NCBI GenBank assembly: GCA_003388505.1
Contig: QQVO01000053.1
Span: 99,671-163,670 of the forward strand
Source: Planctomycetota bacterium
GTDB taxonomy: Bacteria > Planctomycetota > Planctomycetia > Planctomycetales > Planctomycetaceae
Length of the DNA: 64,000 nucleotides
Direction: 5' to 3'
Part shown: positions 8,095 to 19,186 of the stretch, one piece after another
Numbering within the stretch: position 1 is the stretch's first letter
Layout of the letters: each line of letters begins with the position of its first letter
Notes under the pieces: model-generated
The model's input: the letters and a program-made list of their open reading frames with translations, nothing else
Databases searched by the model: none
What the model was told of the DNA's origin: nothing
Position numbers and translations under genes: made by a program

Positions 8095-11000
8095 TTACGA
8101 CGGCGCGCCGTATCCGCCGCCGCCGGGCGTCTCGATCGTCAGAATGTCCCCCGGTTGGACCTCGATCGCAAAGCAGCCGTCCAGGTCGATCTCCTCGCCG
8201 GAGGCGGCGCGGCGCAACAGGTTGCGCCCGAGTTTCCCGGGATGGCCTCCCTCGAGTCCGAACGGCGGATACGGACCGCGCCGCTGCGAAAGCATTGAAA
8301 CCTCGAGCGGCCTGAGAAACTCCAGACGGCGGATGATCCCGTCCCCTCCGGGGTTTCGTCCCGCGCCGCCCGACCCGCGGCGGATCTCAAATGAAAGCAC
8401 GCGGACCGGATACCGCCGCTCGATGACTTCGGCGTCGGTCAACCGTGTGTTGGTCATGTGCGTGTGGACTGCATCCGCGCCGCGAGAGTCGGGCGTCGCG
8501 CCGCTGCCTCCGCAGATCGTTTCGTAGTAGCCGAAGGTTTCGTCGCCGAACGTGAGGTTGTTCATCGTTCCCTGGCTGGCCGCGGCGATCTGCAAAGCGC
8601 CGAGCAGCACGTCGACGACGCGTTGCGAGGTCTCGACGTTTCCCCCGACGACGGCCGGGCACTGTTCCGGATCGTCGTCCGCCGGGGGATTGAGCAGGCA
8701 GCGAGGCAAGATGATCTCGACCGGTTCGAGCACGCCGCTGTTAAGCGGGATGTCCTCACGAATCAGACAGCGGAACACGTACAGCACGGCGGCGGTGACG
8801 ATGGCGCGATTGGCGTTGAGATTCGTGCCGAGCACCGGTCCCGTGCCGGTGAAGTCGACAACCGCCTGCCGTCCCTCCACTTTGATCTTCACCGCAATGG
8901 GCGAGCCGTCGTCCAGCGCGTCGGAGAGGGCGTACTCGCCGTCGGGCAGTTCCGCCAACGCCATTTTCATCTTTTCCGCGGCCGCATTCTGGATGTGCTG
9001 CATGTAGGCCTGCACGACCGGCAGCGTATTGCGGTCGACCAGCTCGTGCAGCAGCCGCACTCCGGTGCGATTGGCGGCGACCTGTGCGGAAACATCGGCG
9101 AGATTGTCGTGCACGTTGCGCGTCGGCCGGGAGGACTCCACGAGCAGTTTCCGCAGTTCGTCCTCGCGGTAACGTCCTCCGTCGACGAGTTTGAAGTTCC
9201 GGATCAAGACCCCCTCGTCGGCGAGGTTCCTGGAGAACGGAGGCATGCTGCCGGGGACGATTCCGCCGATCTCCGCGTGGTGGGCGCGGCTCGCCGTGAA
9301 GAAGATCCGCTCGCCCGTTTGCGCGTCGTGCACGGGCGTCACCACGGTGACGTCCGGCAGATGAGACCCGCCGCGATAGGGGTCATTCGTCACGAACACG
9401 TCGCCCGGCGACATCCGCGGGTTGTCGGCCAGAACGGATTTGACCGATTCACTCATGGCGCCGAGATGGACCGGAATATGCGGGGCGTTGCAGACGAGGT
9501 TGCCGTCGGCGTCGAAGACCGCACAACTGAAATCGAGCCGTTCCTTGACGTTTGTCGAGATTGAAGTCTTCTGCAGCGTGACGCCCATCTGCTCGGCGAC
9601 CGATGCGAAGAGGTTGTTGAAGATTTCGAGACGAATCGGATCGGGCGCCTGCTCTGCTGCGGTGGGGCCGGCAGCGCTGCCCGCTGGTGAGGAATCATCG
9701 TTGTCCCGAATCAGGATTTCGCCGCGCGCCAGCAGCGAGGCGTTGAATCCCGGGTCGACGACGACCGTCGACGTCGGCTCACAGATGATCGCCGGTCCGT
9801 CGATCTCGTCTCCCGGTTGCAGTTTCTCGCGGAAGTAGACGGCGGTCTCGTGCGGTTCGCCGAGAAACCAGGTGCGGGTTGTTTCATCCGGTTCCGGCCG
9901 CCGGGAGTGGAGCGGCGCTTCCGGTTCCCGCGCGGCGGGCAGGCTGCCTGACACGGCGACTCGCGCCGCGACGACTTCAATTCCCCGCCCGGCATGGCGG
10001 TAGCCGTACTGCTGTTCGTGCTGCGTTTCGAACGCCTCGGCGAAGTCTCCCTCCTCCGGCTGAACGATATTGAGGGCCGAATCCGCGCCCTGGTAGCGGA
10101 GATCGAGCGAGAGGACCGGCGGCTTGACGTCCTCAGCCGCAACGCCTTCTGCCAGGACTTGCTGCCGCAAAGCGTCCTGCATCTCGGAGAACATCTCCTG
10201 CACGGACGCCAACGTTTCGCCGTTAAGAGCCTTTAACACCGACCGTTCCGCGAAGCGCGACACGTCGGCCAGTCCCATGCCGTAGGCGCTGAGGATTCCG
10301 GCGAAGGGATGAATCAGGATTCGTCCGATTCCCAACAGTCGCGCCATGGCGCATGAGTGCTGGGCTCCGGCGCCGCCGAAGGTGACGAGCGTGTAATGGG
10401 CCGGGTCGTAGCCCTTTCCCACGGAGATGCGGCGGATGGCCCGCACCATGTTGGCGTTCGCGATGTCGACGAACCCCTGCGCGAGTTCGATGGGCGCATA
10501 CCGCACGCCGCCGGGTGAAGCAGCAATCTGGTCGCACAGTTCCTGAAGACGTCGGCTGACACTCTCGGCATCGAGTGGAAACGGAAACCGCTCCGGCAGA
10601 ATGCGGCCGAGGGCGAGATTGACGTCGGTGACTGTCAGCGGTCCACCGCGACCGTAACAGGCCGGACCCGGGTCCGCGCCGCCGCTTTCGGGACCGACGG
10701 CCAGTTTGACGCCGTCGAACCGGCAGATGCTGCCTCCGCCGGCGGCGACCGTCTCGATGGCCAGCATGGGGGCGACGATCCGCACGCCGGCTTTCCTGGT
10801 TTCGTATTCCAGGTCGTACGTGCCGTCGAACCGGGAGACGTCGGTGCTTGTTCCGCCCATGTCGAACCCGATCGCTCGATCGATTCCGGCCCGCTGCGCG
10901 ACCCTCGAGAAACCGATCACCCCGCCCGCCGGTCCGGAGAGAATGCTGTCCTTGCCCACAAAGTGATCCGCCTCGACCAGTCCTCCTGCGGACGTCATCA

Positions 11001-11955
11001 AGCGGAGGGACGATTGCAAATCGTCGTCGCCCGATGATTCCCGGCCGCCCGGTTCCAATGAATTCCTCAACGTCTGAACGTACTGGCGGAGAACCGGGTT
11101 CAGATAGGCGTCGACGGTCGTCGTGTCGCCGCGCGAGACGATCTTGATCAGCGGTGAGAGCCGACTGGACGTACTGATCTCGGCAAACCCGACCTCCCTT
11201 GCGATCCGTTCGACGAGCGCTTCATGATCCGGATTGGCAAAGGCGTGCAACAGGCAGATGGCGACCGACTCAACGCCGGTGGCGCGAAGTTCCGAGAGTG
11301 AGGTCCGGACGGCCTCCTGATCCGGTGCGCGCAAGACGTCTCCTTCGGCGTCCAGCCGCTCGTCGATCTCAACGACATTGGTAAACAGCGGCTCAGGCTT
11401 GACGATGTCGAGATCGAACAGGCGCGGCCTGTCCTGATTGGCGATGAGCAGAACATCCGCGAAGCCGCGCGTCGTGATCAGCGCCGTTCGCGCCCCCTTC
11501 CGCTCCAGCAGGGCATTCGTGCCGCGGGTCGTTCCGAGCCGGACGTCGATCGGCGGCAGCGGCTCGTCAAGCGGCAGCCGAAGGAGGCGGCGAATGGCGA
11601 CGATCGGAGCTTCTTCACCCGAAGAGAGTTCAATCCGCGTTCCGCGTTGAATCGCCGGGAGGAGGTCTTCGCTGGCCTGCACAACGCCGAGCCCGTTTCG
11701 CGAGGACGCGACCTCAGCCTCCTGGATCGTCTCCCCCACTTCGTCGAGGAATCGCAGCCGGTGACCGTTCCAGAAATCGTCCGGCTCGGCAGACTCCTGC
11801 AGAGTGGTCAGCGTGCGGGCGTCCGTCACCTCGCCGATGCGGCCCTTGGTGACGCCGGAACTCAGCACCTTGCAGGTCTGCAGTGCACCGTCGGGCGACC
11901 GCGCAATGCAGTCGGTGAAGGTGCCGCCGACGTCGATCCAGAATTGCCAGCGCAT
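8095..11955 (-). CDS. 5-oxoprolinase / hydantoinase, fused HyuA-HyuB
   Basis: A 1286-residue protein in the single-chain 5-oxoprolinase arrangement. The N-terminal HyuA part starts with an actin-like phosphate motif ([14 protein letters not shown], residues 4-17) and has later ATPase blocks [13 protein letters not shown] and [11 protein letters not shown]. From about residue 767 the HyuB part begins ([20 protein letters not shown]), with [14 protein letters not shown] and the Gly-rich end [12 protein letters not shown]. Expected reaction: ATP-dependent opening of 5-oxo-L-proline (or a hydantoin) to an amino acid. ATG 11955 fits the family N-terminus; upstream in-frame codons give an Arg-rich segment. 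The substrate cannot be decided from sequence alone. Confidence 0.93.
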   Translation of the reverse strand: MRWQFWIDVGGTFTDCIARSPDGALQTCKVLSSGVTKGRIGEVTDARTLTTLQESAEPDDFWNGHRLRFLDEVGETIQEAEVASSRNGLGVVQASEDLLPAIQRGTRIELSSGEEAPIVAIRRLLRLPLDEPLPPIDVRLGTTRGTNALLERKGARTALITTRGFADVLLIANQDRPRLFDLDIVKPEPLFTNVVEIDERLDAEGDVLRAPDQEAVRTSLSELRATGVESVAICLLHAFANPDHEALVERIAREVGFAEISTSSRLSPLIKIVSRGDTTTVDAYLNPVLRQYVQTLRNSLEPGGRESSGDDDLQSSLRLMTSAGGLVEADHFVGKDSILSGPAGGVIGFSRVAQRAGIDRAIGFDMGGTSTDVSRFDGTYDLEYETRKAGVRIVAPMLAIETVAAGGGSICRFDGVKLAVGPESGGADPGPACYGRGGPLTVTDVNLALGRILPERFPFPLDAESVSRRLQELCDQIAASPGGVRYAPIELAQGFVDIANANMVRAIRRISVGKGYDPAHYTLVTFGGAGAQHSCAMARLLGIGRILIHPFAGILSAYGMGLADVSRFAERSVLKALNGETLASVQEMFSEMQDALRQQVLAEGVAAEDVKPPVLSLDLRYQGADSALNIVQPEEGDFAEAFETQHEQQYGYRHAGRGIEVVAARVAVSGSLPAAREPEAPLHSRRPEPDETTRTWFLGEPHETAVYFREKLQPGDEIDGPAIICEPTSTVVVDPGFNASLLARGEILIRDNDDSSPAGSAAGPTAAEQAPDPIRLEIFNNLFASVAEQMGVTLQKTSISTNVKERLDFSCAVFDADGNLVCNAPHIPVHLGAMSESVKSVLADNPRMSPGDVFVTNDPYRGGSHLPDVTVVTPVHDAQTGERIFFTASRAHHAEIGGIVPGSMPPFSRNLADEGVLIRNFKLVDGGRYREDELRKLLVESSRPTRNVHDNLADVSAQVAANRTGVRLLHELVDRNTLPVVQAYMQHIQNAAAEKMKMALAELPDGEYALSDALDDGSPIAVKIKVEGRQAVVDFTGTGPVLGTNLNANRAIVTAAVLYVFRCLIREDIPLNSGVLEPVEIILPRCLLNPPADDDPEQCPAVVGGNVETSQRVVDVLLGALQIAAASQGTMNNLTFGDETFGYYETICGGSGATPDSRGADAVHTHMTNTRLTDAEVIERRYPVRVLSFEIRRGSGGAGRNPGGDGIIRRLEFLRPLEVSMLSQRRGPYPPFGLEGGHPGKLGRNLLRRAASGEEIDLDGCFAIEVQPGDILTIETPGGGGYGAPS

Positions 11956-12072
11956 GCAATGAGTGGGAACCGTAAGGAGTGTGGTTTCCGACCAGACCGG
12001 ATGGAGAATCAACCTGCATCGTATCGGGCGGCGGCGGAAAATCGACCGGACGCGAAATTCGCGCGTCATCCC

Positions 12073-12136
12073 AGCGCGGGCGTCGCCCGCAAGCCAACCG
12101 CGCAGCGCACGCTGGCAGCGTGCGCTACGGGCCAGC
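12073..12136 (+). repeat. Shortened copy of the double-hairpin repeat
   Basis: GCGTCGCCCGCAAGCCAACC runs straight into GCGCACGCTGGCAGCGTGCG and CTACGGGCCA. The first hairpin is missing, as if deleted between similar arms. It lies in the divergent region between the 5-oxoprolinase and the acyltransferase. Confidence 0.75.
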
Positions 12137-12251
12137 GCATAACCCTCCCGGACGTGGGTTTCGAGAATGCGCTGGCGGCCCGCGCCGGCGCGGAGTATGC
12201 TTGGGCCATACGACGAATCTTGTTTGCGCGAACGAGGTTACGGGGGGCGGG

Positions 12252-13781
12252 ATGGGCGATACATACAAGATCAGCGAGCAGCCCGGCAAAGGAAAACCGA
12301 GTTCCGAGGTGACGCCTGCCAAGGATGCGCTGAAGGGTCGTGCGAACCGGCCTGTCGGACTGACGACGAACGAAGAGCGGCGGTTGATGGCCGAACGCTC
12401 CAAGCCCAGAAATCCCGGCCGGCTGGTCTCTCTCGACGCGTATCGCGGCTTCATCATGCTCGTGCTGGCGGCCAACGGCTTCGGCATTGCCGCGTTCGCA
12501 GCGATCGATCGCGAGCGTGACGTCTGGCGGGTCGCCGACTATGAAACCTGGCAGCAGATCGGATTCCACTTCGATCATCCGCCCTGGCGAAGCAACTTCC
12601 TCCCGGGGTTTCTGTCTGATCCGGCGACACCTGCATCGGAACGATCCGAGTTTCTCAAGATCTGCGTCTCATTCTGGGATCTGATTCAACCGGCGTTCAT
12701 GTTCATGGTCGGCGTGGCGATGCCGTTTTCCTACCGCAAGCGATCCGCCGAGGGACAATCGGCGGGGCGTCGCTTCGGCCATGCGGTGTGGCGCGGGCTG
12801 GTGCTGGTGCTGATGGCCGTCTTCCTCTCCTCCATGTCGTCGCCGAGCACGGAGTGGGAATTCGTCAACGTGCTGGCTCAGATCGGTCTCGGTTACGTCT
12901 TCGTCTATCTGATGCAGGGCTGGCGGCTCTGGATGCAACTGACGGCCTTTGCAGGAATTCTCATCGGGTACTGGTTCTTCATCGAGTCGTATGCGGCCCC
13001 GGCGGATTACAACTTCGCCGCTCGCGACGCGACCGTGGAGGAGGGTCAGGTCTATCCGGGGAGATTCCGCTCCTGGTCGAAGAACGGCAATGCGGCTCAC
13101 AACGTCGATTTTCGACTGCTCAATCTGTTCCGTACGCTTGATCCGGATCAGAAAGCCTCTCATGGAATCGCGATGGACGCGACCGACTGGGCGCCGCAGC
13201 CGGTCCGCCGGGCGCTGTTCGCCTTCCACGAGCCGTTTCTCTACAACCGGGGCGGCTACCAGACACTGAACTTCGTGCCCTCCATCGCCACGATGCTGCT
13301 CGGCCTGATCTGCGGCGGGCTGCTGCTGTCATCGCAGACTCAGTGGAAGAAGCTGGGAATCCTGCTCGCCGGCGGCGTGCTGTGCATGGCGTTGAGCCTC
13401 GTCGCGGCGGAGACAGTCTGCCCGATCGTCAAACGCATCTGGACTCCCTCGTGGGTGCTCTTCAGCGGCGCTTACGTGATGTGGATGCTGGCGGGGTTCT
13501 ATCTGTTGTTCGACGTGCTGCCGCTGAAGGCGCTGGCGTTCCCGCTCGCGATCGTCGGGATGAACTCGATTGCGGTGTATCTCATGGGCCAGTTGTTCCG
13601 CGGTTGGACGGACGAGCACGTGGTGCAGACTCACCTCCAGGGACTGCTCGAAGTCTGCTTCGGCAGCAAGGCGTTGGGACCGGAGATGTACGGACCGATC
13701 ATCAGCGCGACGGCGGTGGCGTTCGTCTTCTGGCTGGTGATTCTGTGGATGCATCGTCGCCGGATCTATCTCCGCGTTTGA
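12252..13781 (+). CDS. HGSNAT/NagX-like acyltransferase membrane protein
   Basis: A 509-residue polytopic membrane protein. After a polar N-terminus comes the family signature RLVSLDAYRGFIMLVLAANG, then about ten helices, with QPAFMFMVGVAMPFSYRKRS typical of the bacterial heparan-alpha-glucosaminide N-acetyltransferase (DUF5009/NagX) group. Such proteins are thought to acetylate amino sugars across the membrane with cytosolic acetyl-CoA. The long loop between helices (RDATVEEGQVYPGRFRSWSK onward) is as expected for planctomycete members. ATG 12252 is a choice: ATG 12390 (MAERSKPRN) is also possible, and neither has a strong Shine-Dalgarno. Confidence 0.82.
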   Translation: MGDTYKISEQPGKGKPSSEVTPAKDALKGRANRPVGLTTNEERRLMAERSKPRNPGRLVSLDAYRGFIMLVLAANGFGIAAFAAIDRERDVWRVADYETWQQIGFHFDHPPWRSNFLPGFLSDPATPASERSEFLKICVSFWDLIQPAFMFMVGVAMPFSYRKRSAEGQSAGRRFGHAVWRGLVLVLMAVFLSSMSSPSTEWEFVNVLAQIGLGYVFVYLMQGWRLWMQLTAFAGILIGYWFFIESYAAPADYNFAARDATVEEGQVYPGRFRSWSKNGNAAHNVDFRLLNLFRTLDPDQKASHGIAMDATDWAPQPVRRALFAFHEPFLYNRGGYQTLNFVPSIATMLLGLICGGLLLSSQTQWKKLGILLAGGVLCMALSLVAAETVCPIVKRIWTPSWVLFSGAYVMWMLAGFYLLFDVLPLKALAFPLAIVGMNSIAVYLMGQLFRGWTDEHVVQTHLQGLLEVCFGSKALGPEMYGPIISATAVAFVFWLVILWMHRRRIYLRV

Positions 13782-13812
13782 CTGCAGTCGGCGCCTGGCA
13801 GGAATTCGGTCG

Positions 13813-14319
13813 ATGTCGCTTGCCTCGTCAAGAGAACCCACCGGAGTGTTGGGCGCAATTCGCGTCTTTCTTGGGGAGTCGGGCGTTTCGTTCCGGGAAG
13901 TTCGTCACGGTGAAACGCGGACGTCGGAGGAAGCGGCCCGCGCCCGCGGCGAAGACCTGCGCATCGGGGGCAAGGCGCTGCTGATCAAGACCGACAAGAA
14001 GTTCCGCCTGTTCGTCCTGCCGGCTGACTGCCGGCTTGACTCGGCCGCGGTGCGGCGCGAGCTAGGGCTCAAGAAAACCCGTTTCGCCTCGCCGGAAGAA
14101 CTGGTCCAACAGACCGGCCTCGTGCCGGGCAGCGTCCCTCCGTTCGGCCGCCCGATTCTGCCGTTTGAACTCTACGTCGACTCGGGAATCGGCGACAACG
14201 AGCGGATCGCCTTTAACGCCGGTTCTCTGACCGACTCGATCATCATGAGCACTGACGACTACTTTCGCACGGCGCAACCAAGCCGTGTGTTCTCATTTTC
14301 CAAAGACGATACGGCCTGA
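13813..14319 (+). CDS. YbaK/ProX-type aminoacyl-tRNA deacylase domain protein
   Basis: A 168-residue single-domain protein of the YbaK/prolyl-tRNA editing family. Visible blocks are VSFREVRHGETRTSEEAARA, the conserved Lys in GGKALLIKTDKKFRLFVLPA, and SVPPFGRPILPFELYVDSGI. These proteins hydrolyse mischarged tRNAs (Cys- or Ala-tRNA(Pro) types). AGGAA lies eight bases before the ATG. It starts only 31 bases after the acyltransferase and may be co-transcribed with it. Exact editing specificity is not deducible. Confidence 0.88.
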   Translation: MSLASSREPTGVLGAIRVFLGESGVSFREVRHGETRTSEEAARARGEDLRIGGKALLIKTDKKFRLFVLPADCRLDSAAVRRELGLKKTRFASPEELVQQTGLVPGSVPPFGRPILPFELYVDSGIGDNERIAFNAGSLTDSIIMSTDDYFRTAQPSRVFSFSKDDTA

Positions 14320-14583
14320 CGGGCGACCGATTTCCCGGAACGTTTGCTCGAGCGCAACTCGTTGCAATGAGTGCCGCCGAAGGGGTGAAATCGAACCGCA
14401 GCGTCCTTGAAACCGTTCGCTTGCCGATCGGTCCGGAAGAGTCAACTTTACGCCACCCGTGCCCATCGGTCACAATGCAGGCGTCAGGACGAGTCCGGCG
14501 AAGGGCCGACGACCTGCCGTTTCCAAGTCAACAGCGAGAGCCTGCGGGCGCGCCGCCGGCGCGGGTCTCAGAACGGAGCCTCC

Positions 14584-17500
14584 ATGGCGTCACGCAAGAA
14601 ATCGGGATCGCGTCCGCAACTCTCGAAGGACGATCAGACCGCCGTGCGCGAGATGCTGGGCCATCTCAATTTCTCAGCCGGCACGCGCGAACCGGTCTTT
14701 CTGCGGCATTTGAACCGGCTGTGGGAAATCCTGCCCGACGAGGCGAAGGCGGCCTCCCTCGCCGCGCTGCTGCGGGACGAATTGAATTCGCTGGCCGGTT
14801 CCTCCGCTGCCTTCGCAGATTGCCGGCAGGCGAACGCCGTGATCGGCTATGCGCTGGAGGAACTTCCGGAGGCGTACCGCGCGCACCATGCGGACCTGCT
14901 GTTTCACCTCGAGGATTCTGACTTCGAGCAGCCCTACCTGCTAGGCTGCTTCTTCGAGGCCGTGCTCGCGGAGGGGGAACCCTGGGACGACCGCAACCGC
15001 ATCATCAACGGCGCGCTGGCGCGACTCAACGATTTCGTCGGCTACCGCCCTGTTGCGGTTCTGGAGAACGGACGCCGTTCGGAGGTTTACGACCATGAGC
15101 GGTACCGGCCGCTGCCGGTCTACATCCGCGGGGCCGGGACGGCCGCCGGAAAGTATCACGATTTGATCGAACAGACGATCGCGTTTCTCGACGAAGCGCC
15201 GAGCGATCTGTTGGAGCAGTCGCACTTCCGCTTGCGCGTGCTGGACGAACTTTCGGTCGACATGCGGGCTCACGATCACATGCATCCCGTCAACAAACGC
15301 ACGAACTACATGTTCGGCGAGTGGGATCCGCATGTGATCGACGTCAAGGGCGACTACCGGCGATTTGTCGTTCGTAAGATCATTCTCGACTCGCTCTGCG
15401 ACTGGGTGGAAAAGGACGGCCAGGGGGCCCGCAAGGAGCGATTGTTCGACGCGGCGGCCGCGCTGTGCGGAACGATGCTCATGGCGGCGTCGATCAGCGG
15501 CAGCGGTCCCGAGACCCACGACTCGTCGGTTTCGTTGACTTCGCTCCTGCCGGTCGTCGCCCGACGCCGGGATGAATTTTACGCGCGGCTGATGCGCCAG
15601 GTGTCGGGCGCTCGCGCGAAACGCCTGCAGAAAGAACAAAGACGAACGCACCAGCCCTTCGGACACGTCCGTCAGTACCTGAACATGCGGCTGGCCAGCT
15701 ATGGCGCGCGGCAGGTGCAGCATCACGAACTGGCCCAGCTTTACGCCCAGATGGGGCACATCGACGCGGCACGGGAGCAGGCGGCGGCGATCCCGGCGGC
15801 CTCGATCCGTTTCGAATGCGAGCTGCAGTGTGTGATGGCCGGCGCGAGGCTGGCGCTCAATCGCTCCCGCGTCAAAGAGGCGGCGGCGCAAATTCAGGAA
15901 CTGGAACCACTCTTGAAGCGGGGGGTCGCCTGCGGCGCGCTGGTTGACCCGTGGAATTTTCTTGGCTTTCAGGGGCAGTTCCCGCTGTTCGCCTCCCGCG
16001 AGGACGCGATTCCCGACAGCCGCATCGAGTCCCTGCTGGAACTGATGGAAGGAGTCTTTTCCGTCTTCTCCAAGGGCGTCGCTGAAGCGGCTGCGCAGGG
16101 TGAAGTCGAACTGCAGGAACAGCTTGTTTCCCGGTTCTACCGACTCTCCCGCTGGTGGGACCAATTCGGCAGCGACATCGTCGACGACCTGCCGGACGTC
16201 TCGGGAGGCGACAGCTACGAGGCGGCCGTGAGCGCCTCCCGGGCGCTGGCCCGCTGGCGGGAAGCGGGGGAGGCGGCCGGGGATATCTCGTTCTGGCGGC
16301 AGCACGTCGATCAGTTCGGCAGCGCGCACGCTTACGTGCAGGTCGTCCAGGCGCTGCTCGACAAGGGCGATCACGTCGCCGCGCTCGGCCTGCTGATGCA
16401 ATGGCTGAGCCAGATCGAGGAGATCGGCCTCGAGTCGCCGGAAGAGTCGATTCTGTCCCTGCTCATTCGCTGGACGAAGCAGTTGACGTCGGAAGACTCC
16501 CCCGTCAAAGGTGCGGAACGCGCGCGGCTCCTCCGCAGAATGTTCGATTCAATGGAGGCCAACGCGGAGGAGTTCTGGTCCGTTCCGACGCTCGAGGATT
16601 CCGTCGGGAGCAGCCCCAGGATCTCGTCCGGATTCGACGAAGCCCAGCCGACGGAGTTCGACGAAGACGACGACGGCGACGACATCTTCGGCGCCGCCTA
16701 CGAATCGGTGACCTACCAGGACACCGCCGATGACGGCACCTGGGGCGACACCCTGGACGAGGGGCAGGGCTTCGGAAACACCGAATTCGAAGTGATCAAC
16801 CGGGAACTGGAAGCGCGGCTCAAATTCCTCAACGCCGTCGGCCAGATGTGGCAACTCTCGGCCTGCGGTCTCGCGGCGGATCTGGCCGACCGCGACGCTG
16901 AACTTGATGAACCGGTCCAGGAGGCGATTGCCGGCTGGCAGCGGCAGATTCTCCAATGGGAGCAGGATCTGCTCAGGCTGATGAACAGCCTCTGGGAGCA
17001 TGACGTCCCGGAGTCCGCCGGAGACCATGATTCCAACATCGAGTACGACCTCCAGTTGCAGGTGAAGTTCTATCTGCTCAATCAGGTCATCACGACGCTG
17101 GTGTGCCTGAAGAATGCGCGGCGGCTGCTGCAGGGCTTCCTCCGCAAGCCGCCTCGCGGCGACAACAGCGAAGAAGAGAAGGCGGTCGCCTCCCTGTACA
17201 GCGCGATCATTCGCAGGGACGCGGCGCTGGTCCGAGAGCAACTCCCCGGTTTTCTCAAGTGGATCGAGAAGCAGCCGCTGTTGTACGTGCCGTTCGAGCA
17301 TGACGGCCAGCCCGGCCCGCTGCTCAAGACGCAAAGCGTGCAGGCGGTGATCCGCATGCTGCTCCGGCAACTCCCTCCGCTGGGCATGCTGCGGGAAGGG
17401 TGGCACGTGTTGCAAGCCGCCTATCGCATGGAGCGCCGCTGGCGTCCCGAAGGGCAGGCCATCACGGAGTTCGACCGCCTGTTTCAAATCTCGCTCCGGA

Positions 17501-18633
17501 GTGTGCTCGACACGGTGTTGAGTTCCGCCCGGCGATGGCGATCCGGACGCTTCAGCTCCGAGGAGTTGATCGACGTCATCAGCGAATTGATCGAGCCTTA
17601 CCAGGCGCTGTGGCTCAAGCACAGCCACACGATGCGGCTGTCGTCGGTCGACGGCGTCCGCAGCGACGAAGACTGGGCCGAACTCGCCGGGTTCATCCAG
17701 GAATACGGAGCGGACCTGTTTCACGCCAGCCAGCTCACGCTCGGCAACGTGCGGGCCATCCTGCACAACGGCGTCGACTGGCTGCTGAATTACTTTGAAG
17801 AGAACGACGATCCGCTGCATCCGGTCAAGCTGGTCGATGATCTTCGCAGCGGCCGCCTCGATCGCGACGACGCCCAGTGGTGCCTGGAAACGATCTACTC
17901 CATGATCGTCGATCGCTTCGACCGGTTTCTGGACTACAACACCACCACGACGCAGTCCGATTACGGGGACATGTTCTTCTGTCTGCTGGAGTTCCTCCGG
18001 GTCGAATCTCATTACGACCGCGACGCGTGGCACATGCTGCCCCTCACGCTCGTGCACGAGATGCTGACGAGAAACGGGTGGGATGAGGCCGCCGAGGCGT
18101 GGGCCGCGACTTTCGAAGTCCAGACCGAGGACATCGCCGACCGGCATTTGGCCGACATCGCGGCCCTCGAAGAACGCTACGGCATGCAGATGCCGACGAT
18201 TCGCGATCACCTCAATCAGCGCTTCGTCAAACCCCTTGCCGTCAATCGCATGGTGGGCCACGTCGCCCAGTCGGTGCGCGACATGCAGCGCGGCCGCAGG
18301 ACGTCGGCGGCGTTTCGCCGGTTGCGAACCGAGATCGACGAATACCTTACCGACTCCTGGGGATCCGGCGTCGAAGTGCCGTCGTGGCTCCGCATGTTGG
18401 AGCAGGAAGTCGAAGACTCCGGCGATGCGACCGACGGGGGACGCCCCGGAACCGAAGCCCCGTTGTCCCTGCCGGCCGTGCGGCTCGGCATCCGCGACTT
18501 CCGCCAGCAGATGCGGAAGTGGAAAGAACCGCTCGCGCCCTCGCCGGCCCGACAGGATCCCAAGCGACCCCAGCGCCGCGGCCGCAAATCGACCAAGCCC
18601 AGGAGCGATCCCAGACCGGAGGGAGAGGCGTAG
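14584..18633 (+). CDS. Large unrecognised, mostly helical protein
   Basis: A 1349-residue soluble protein with no recognised domain. The N-terminus is basic (MASRKKSGSRPQ), the body is Leu/Ala/Glu-rich and helical, and an acidic linker near residues 690-715 (DEDDDGDDIF) divides it in two. A basic, Pro-rich tail (KRPQRRGRKSTKPRSD) ends it. A stretch near residues 400-430 (YAQMGHIDAAREQAAAIPAA) looks like TPR-type helical pairs. There is no signal peptide or TM. ATG 14584 has GGAG upstream; the open frame begins 59 codons earlier with Arg/Cys-rich sequence that looks non-coding. It may be a planctomycete-specific scaffold, but function is not known. Confidence 0.75.
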   Translation: MASRKKSGSRPQLSKDDQTAVREMLGHLNFSAGTREPVFLRHLNRLWEILPDEAKAASLAALLRDELNSLAGSSAAFADCRQANAVIGYALEELPEAYRAHHADLLFHLEDSDFEQPYLLGCFFEAVLAEGEPWDDRNRIINGALARLNDFVGYRPVAVLENGRRSEVYDHERYRPLPVYIRGAGTAAGKYHDLIEQTIAFLDEAPSDLLEQSHFRLRVLDELSVDMRAHDHMHPVNKRTNYMFGEWDPHVIDVKGDYRRFVVRKIILDSLCDWVEKDGQGARKERLFDAAAALCGTMLMAASISGSGPETHDSSVSLTSLLPVVARRRDEFYARLMRQVSGARAKRLQKEQRRTHQPFGHVRQYLNMRLASYGARQVQHHELAQLYAQMGHIDAAREQAAAIPAASIRFECELQCVMAGARLALNRSRVKEAAAQIQELEPLLKRGVACGALVDPWNFLGFQGQFPLFASREDAIPDSRIESLLELMEGVFSVFSKGVAEAAAQGEVELQEQLVSRFYRLSRWWDQFGSDIVDDLPDVSGGDSYEAAVSASRALARWREAGEAAGDISFWRQHVDQFGSAHAYVQVVQALLDKGDHVAALGLLMQWLSQIEEIGLESPEESILSLLIRWTKQLTSEDSPVKGAERARLLRRMFDSMEANAEEFWSVPTLEDSVGSSPRISSGFDEAQPTEFDEDDDGDDIFGAAYESVTYQDTADDGTWGDTLDEGQGFGNTEFEVINRELEARLKFLNAVGQMWQLSACGLAADLADRDAELDEPVQEAIAGWQRQILQWEQDLLRLMNSLWEHDVPESAGDHDSNIEYDLQLQVKFYLLNQVITTLVCLKNARRLLQGFLRKPPRGDNSEEEKAVASLYSAIIRRDAALVREQLPGFLKWIEKQPLLYVPFEHDGQPGPLLKTQSVQAVIRMLLRQLPPLGMLREGWHVLQAAYRMERRWRPEGQAITEFDRLFQISLRSVLDTVLSSARRWRSGRFSSEELIDVISELIEPYQALWLKHSHTMRLSSVDGVRSDEDWAELAGFIQEYGADLFHASQLTLGNVRAILHNGVDWLLNYFEENDDPLHPVKLVDDLRSGRLDRDDAQWCLETIYSMIVDRFDRFLDYNTTTTQSDYGDMFFCLLEFLRVESHYDRDAWHMLPLTLVHEMLTRNGWDEAAEAWAATFEVQTEDIADRHLADIAALEERYGMQMPTIRDHLNQRFVKPLAVNRMVGHVAQSVRDMQRGRRTSAAFRRLRTEIDEYLTDSWGSGVEVPSWLRMLEQEVEDSGDATDGGRPGTEAPLSLPAVRLGIRDFRQQMRKWKEPLAPSPARQDPKRPQRRGRKSTKPRSDPRPEGEA

Positions 18634-18783
18634 CAGATTCGCGATGCCTTCGCCCGATCCCGCAGTCGCGATCGAGAGAGATTTCGCGCAATCAGGGGCT
18701 TGATGGAGAGCCCGGCGCGATGAGCATCGCCAGGAGAACGACGGGGCACGCGCTCCGCGCCGACAGTTCGAGGAACTCCAGAT

Positions 18784-19089
18784 ATGACTCGCGTTGAAAC
18801 TTGTGCCGTTGTCGGTGAAGACCGATTAGTGACCGCGCGCCTGCCAGACGAGGTGACGCCCGGCGAGCATCGCGTCATCGTGCTCATCGACGGAGAACAC
18901 GAGAAGATCGAAACCGCCACTGACAAACCTCAGCTCGCTGACGTGGACGAGGCCTCGTCGGAGGACTGCCTGGAGTGGAAAGAGGGGCTGTTGGTCTACA
19001 CGGGGAAGCTGGAGTGTGATCCGATGCAGGTGTTGCGGCAAATCCGCGAAGCACGAGAACATCGTCTCGTCTACGGACCGTTTGAATGA
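18784..19089 (+). CDS. Orphan antitoxin-like protein
   Basis: A 101-residue acidic protein, starting MTRVETCAVVGEDRLVTARL with GAGGAA before its ATG. It ends in an ATGA overlap with the start of a PIN-domain toxin frame at 19086, which is typical of VapB-type antitoxin genes. The N-terminal strand-rich half could be a DNA-binding AbrB-like fold, and the C-terminal half (VLRQIREAREHRLVYGPFE) a toxin-binding helix. The toxin next door is broken, so the antitoxin now lacks its partner. Confidence 0.6.
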   Translation: MTRVETCAVVGEDRLVTARLPDEVTPGEHRVIVLIDGEHEKIETATDKPQLADVDEASSEDCLEWKEGLLVYTGKLECDPMQVLRQIREAREHRLVYGPFE

Positions 19090-19148
19090 AAGTGTTTCTC
19101 GACACTTCGGTCCTGGTCGCGGGCCTGATTCAGGATCGACATCACCGA
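19086..19148 (+). pseudogene. Truncated PIN-domain (VapC-like) toxin remnant
   Basis: The reading frame MKVFLDTSVLVAGLIQDRHH is the classic first strand and helix of a PIN ribonuclease, with the first catalytic Asp (D6). After about 20 codons the similarity stops and the frame runs on, out of phase, through the following DUF433 gene. The remaining PIN acidic residues are absent. The simplest reading is a deletion that joined the start of one toxin to the next toxin-antitoxin module. Confidence 0.7.
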
Positions 19149-19186
19149 AGCTCGTCCAGGAACTGTTTGAGAACCGGAGCAACGCC

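Noticed and set aside
12390..13781. Shorter acyltransferase starting at ATG 12390
   Set aside because: Kept as an alternative only; the earlier ATG adds a plausible polar N-terminus, but neither start has a strong ribosome site.
16549..18261. A 570-codon minus-strand frame
   Set aside because: It is antisense to the large orphan protein, with shadow-type composition.
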